A stretch of 7,765 nt of DNA from Desulfonatronospira sp. (GTDB taxonomy: Bacteria; Desulfobacterota; Desulfovibrionia; Desulfovibrionales; Desulfonatronovibrionaceae), in contig PWSL01000107.1 in NCBI GenBank assembly GCA_003563255.1, positions 1 through 7,765 on the forward strand, in the 5' to 3' direction. The notes below the pieces were generated by a model, which was not told the DNA's origin, searched no databases, and saw only the letters and a list, made by a program, of their open reading frames with translations. Both the position numbers and the translations under genes were made by a program. Positions 7,216 to 7,765 of this stretch are shown piece after piece; within the stretch, counting starts at the first letter, position 1; the number at the start of each line of letters is the position of its first letter.

Positions 7216-7312
7216 TGTTGAATGGCTGCGCCTACACTTCGTGTATTCAACTGGGTAAAAAGATTTACCCGGTTGAATACGGCTTTGCCGTAGACTGAAG
7301 GTCTATTCAACA
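7216..7312. repeat. Multi-branched palindromic element: outer stem enclosing five abutting hairpins
   Basis: An outer 8-bp stem, TGTTGAAT (7216-7223) with ATTCAACA (7305-7312), encloses sequence that can be tiled almost completely by hairpins. These are GGC-TGC-GCC (7224-7232); TACAC-TTC-GTGTA (7233-7245); a 14-bp stem at 7246-7259/7264-7277 with one T-G pair and loop AAGA, extendable to 17 bp; TACGGC-TTT-GCCGTA (7278-7292); and AGAC-TGAAG-GTCT (7292-7304). The heptamer GTTGAAT/ATTCAAC recurs four times with alternating orientation, so pairings other than the cloverleaf are possible. No convincing ORF explains it. It could be a structured RNA, a repetitive extragenic palindromic element, or the folded end of a mobile element; which one is unknown. 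Confidence 0.8.
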
Positions 7313-7337
7313 CATGACGATTTGAGCACGGCTTCCT

Positions 7338-7361
7338 GCCCGGAGGCTTACAGCCCGGAGG
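7338..7361. repeat. Direct repeat GCCCGGAGG, twice
   Basis: GCCCGGAGG occurs at 7338-7346 and 7353-7361. The second copy runs into the G run of the GGGG-CTGGCTCTCCC element, and AGCCC (7352-7356) can pair with GGGCT (7362-7366). This is another small GC-rich repeat in the same cluster. Confidence 0.6.
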
Positions 7362-7381
7362 GGGCTGGCTCTCCCGGCACT
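7359..7381. repeat. GGGG-CTGGCTCTCCC element, copy 2
   Basis: It matches 6811-6833 at 20 of 23 positions. Its 3' end lies within two bases of the left inverted terminus of the MITE-like element, so that element inserted at or beside this repeat. Confidence 0.75.
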
Positions 7382-7382
7382 A

Positions 7383-7629
7383 TAGTTCCGGTCATATGAC
7401 TTGATACTTAATTTGTTTTATCGAGAGCGGCACCATCTCTTGCTCATGAAGGTCATCTGTGGCACGGTCAAAATACTTTTTCAGGGCAAATATTATTACT
7501 CTCTTTTCCTCTGGTGTGAGCAATTTGCCTTGCCCCATAATTTGCTCCTTTCTGTAATAATCAGCTTCAAGGGCTTAATATATTTAATTTTTTAGATTTA
7601 AAAAGTATCAAGTCATATGACCGGAACTA
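7383..7629. mobile_element. MITE-like non-autonomous element with perfect 27-bp inverted ends
   Basis: Positions 7383-7409 and 7603-7629 are perfect 27-bp inverted repeats beginning TAGTTCCGGTC and containing the 10-bp palindrome GTCATATGAC. If the outermost TA on each side is a duplicated target, the termini are 25 bp (7385-7409 and 7603-7627), the element is 243 bp, and the TA target duplication points to the IS630/Tc1-mariner group. No longer target duplication is visible in the flanks. Inside is an AT-rich stretch and a 48-codon minus-strand ORF with a perfect Shine-Dalgarno. This fits an internal deletion derivative of an autonomous insertion sequence that keeps the first codons of its transposase. 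The family assignment is inference. Confidence 0.85.
7392..7538 (-). CDS. Small ORF inside the MITE, possibly a transposase N-terminal fragment
   Basis: The ORF encodes 48 residues beginning MGQGKLLTPEEKRVIIF and containing KKYFDR. AAGGAG at 7545-7550 sits six bases before the ATG, a better ribosome site than either kinase has. The basic, helical start followed by a TPEEK motif resembles the first helices of a transposase DNA-binding domain, but I do not recognise the family with certainty. The last codons and the stop (KYQVI, TGA) are encoded by the left inverted repeat, as expected if a deletion fused the gene's 5' end to the far terminus. A weak promoter could start in the right terminus: TTGATA (7606-7611) and TTAAAT (7582-7587), 18 bases apart on the minus strand. 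It may be translated but is probably not a working transposase. Confidence 0.5.
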   Translation of the reverse strand: MGQGKLLTPEEKRVIIFALKKYFDRATDDLHEQEMVPLSIKQIKYQVI

Positions 7630-7633
7630 AAAT

Positions 7634-7668
7634 TTATCTAACGCGGGCTCTGCCCGCAACCCAGATAA
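7634..7668. repeat. Two-tier hairpin with GCGGGC/GCCCGC core
   Basis: The inner stem GCGGGC (7643-7648) and GCCCGC (7652-7657) has a TCT loop. The outer stem TTATCT (7634-7639) and AGATAA (7663-7668) is separated from it by an internal loop of three and five bases. No T run follows directly. The 21-base core is the better copy of the repeat at 7164-7184, so this looks like a dispersed hairpin repeat more than a gene-specific terminator. Confidence 0.7.
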
Positions 7669-7682
7669 GAAAAGAGTTTTTA

Positions 7683-7723
7683 GCCCACCCCAGTAAAATG
7701 GGAAGAAATTTTACGGGGCAGGC
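7683..7723. repeat. Long imperfect hairpin at the right edge
   Basis: GTAAAAT (7693-7699) pairs with ATTTTAC (7708-7714) around an eight-base loop. One bulged A then leads to CCCC/GGGG (7688-7691 with 7715-7718), and a CA/CA internal loop to GCC/GGC (7683-7685 with 7721-7723). Fourteen pairs in total. No coding frame explains it. It shares its CCCAGT-AAA motif with the direct repeats that follow. Confidence 0.7.
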
Positions 7724-7756
7724 AGATCACACCCAGTGAAATCCGTCCCAGTGAAA
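7689..7756. repeat. CCCAGTGAAA direct repeats
   Basis: CCCAGTGAAA occurs at 7732-7741 and 7747-7756, with a one-base variant, CCCAGTAAAA, at 7689-7698 inside the hairpin arm. The two exact copies are 15 bases apart. The series probably continues beyond the right edge, so its full extent cannot be judged. Confidence 0.6.
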
Positions 7757-7765
7757 CCCCCTTTG

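Noticed and set aside
7245..7278. ATTCAAC and GTTGAAT fit the integron attC consensus boxes (RYYYAAC and GTTRRRY).
   Set aside because: The stem between them is nearly perfect and only about 34 bases long, with no extrahelical bases, no unpaired central spacer and no cassette ORF. The match probably follows from the palindromic heptamer itself.
7065..7298. A 77-codon plus-strand frame starting inside the nuclease remnant.
   Set aside because: It is out of frame with the recognisable remnant, runs through T-rich DNA and hairpins, and has no ribosome site or protein motif.

Overview
The window looks like bacterial chromosome. Two large minus-strand sensory kinase genes fill 1-6615, and about 1.15 kb of gene-poor, repeat-rich DNA lies upstream of them (6616-7765). 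The multi-PAS hybrid kinase, the cysteine-bearing PAS domains and a kinase with a PocR domain are typical of anaerobic, often sulfate-reducing, Desulfobacterota (old Deltaproteobacteria). That placement is an inference from architecture; no marker gene is present.

Minus-strand genes, in order of transcription. (1) A 1557-residue membrane hybrid histidine kinase at 6615-1942: TM, Cache-like extracytoplasmic sensor, TM, six PAS domains, HisKA, HATPase, receiver (REC), HPt. Its receiver loop carries a 24-bp minisatellite encoding eight-residue repeats. (2) After a 289-bp gap, a second, soluble kinase runs from 1652 off the left edge: PAS, PAS, PocR, then HisKA with the H-box visible; its ATPase and any receiver lie outside the window. 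The two may be co-transcribed, but the gap is wide enough for a separate promoter, and no strong promoter or terminator is visible in it. The HPt output of the first kinase needs a response regulator that is not in the window.

The upstream region 6616-7765 holds no intact conventional gene. From left to right it contains: GGGAC/GTCCC palindromes and a 14-bp tandem duplication just before the first kinase; a GGGG-CTGGCTCTCCC element present twice; an A/T hairpin; the C-terminal remnant of a PD-(D/E)XK-type protein (plus strand, 6890-7099) with a possible terminator; a dense 97-bp multi-hairpin element (7216-7312); a 243-247-bp MITE-like element with perfect inverted termini and a 48-codon ORF with a perfect Shine-Dalgarno; and two more hairpins with short repeats at the right edge. 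It reads as an accumulation site for small mobile and palindromic elements.

The best candidates for something undescribed are the fully tiled multi-hairpin element, the in-frame minisatellite inside the receiver domain, and the MITE with its retained small ORF.
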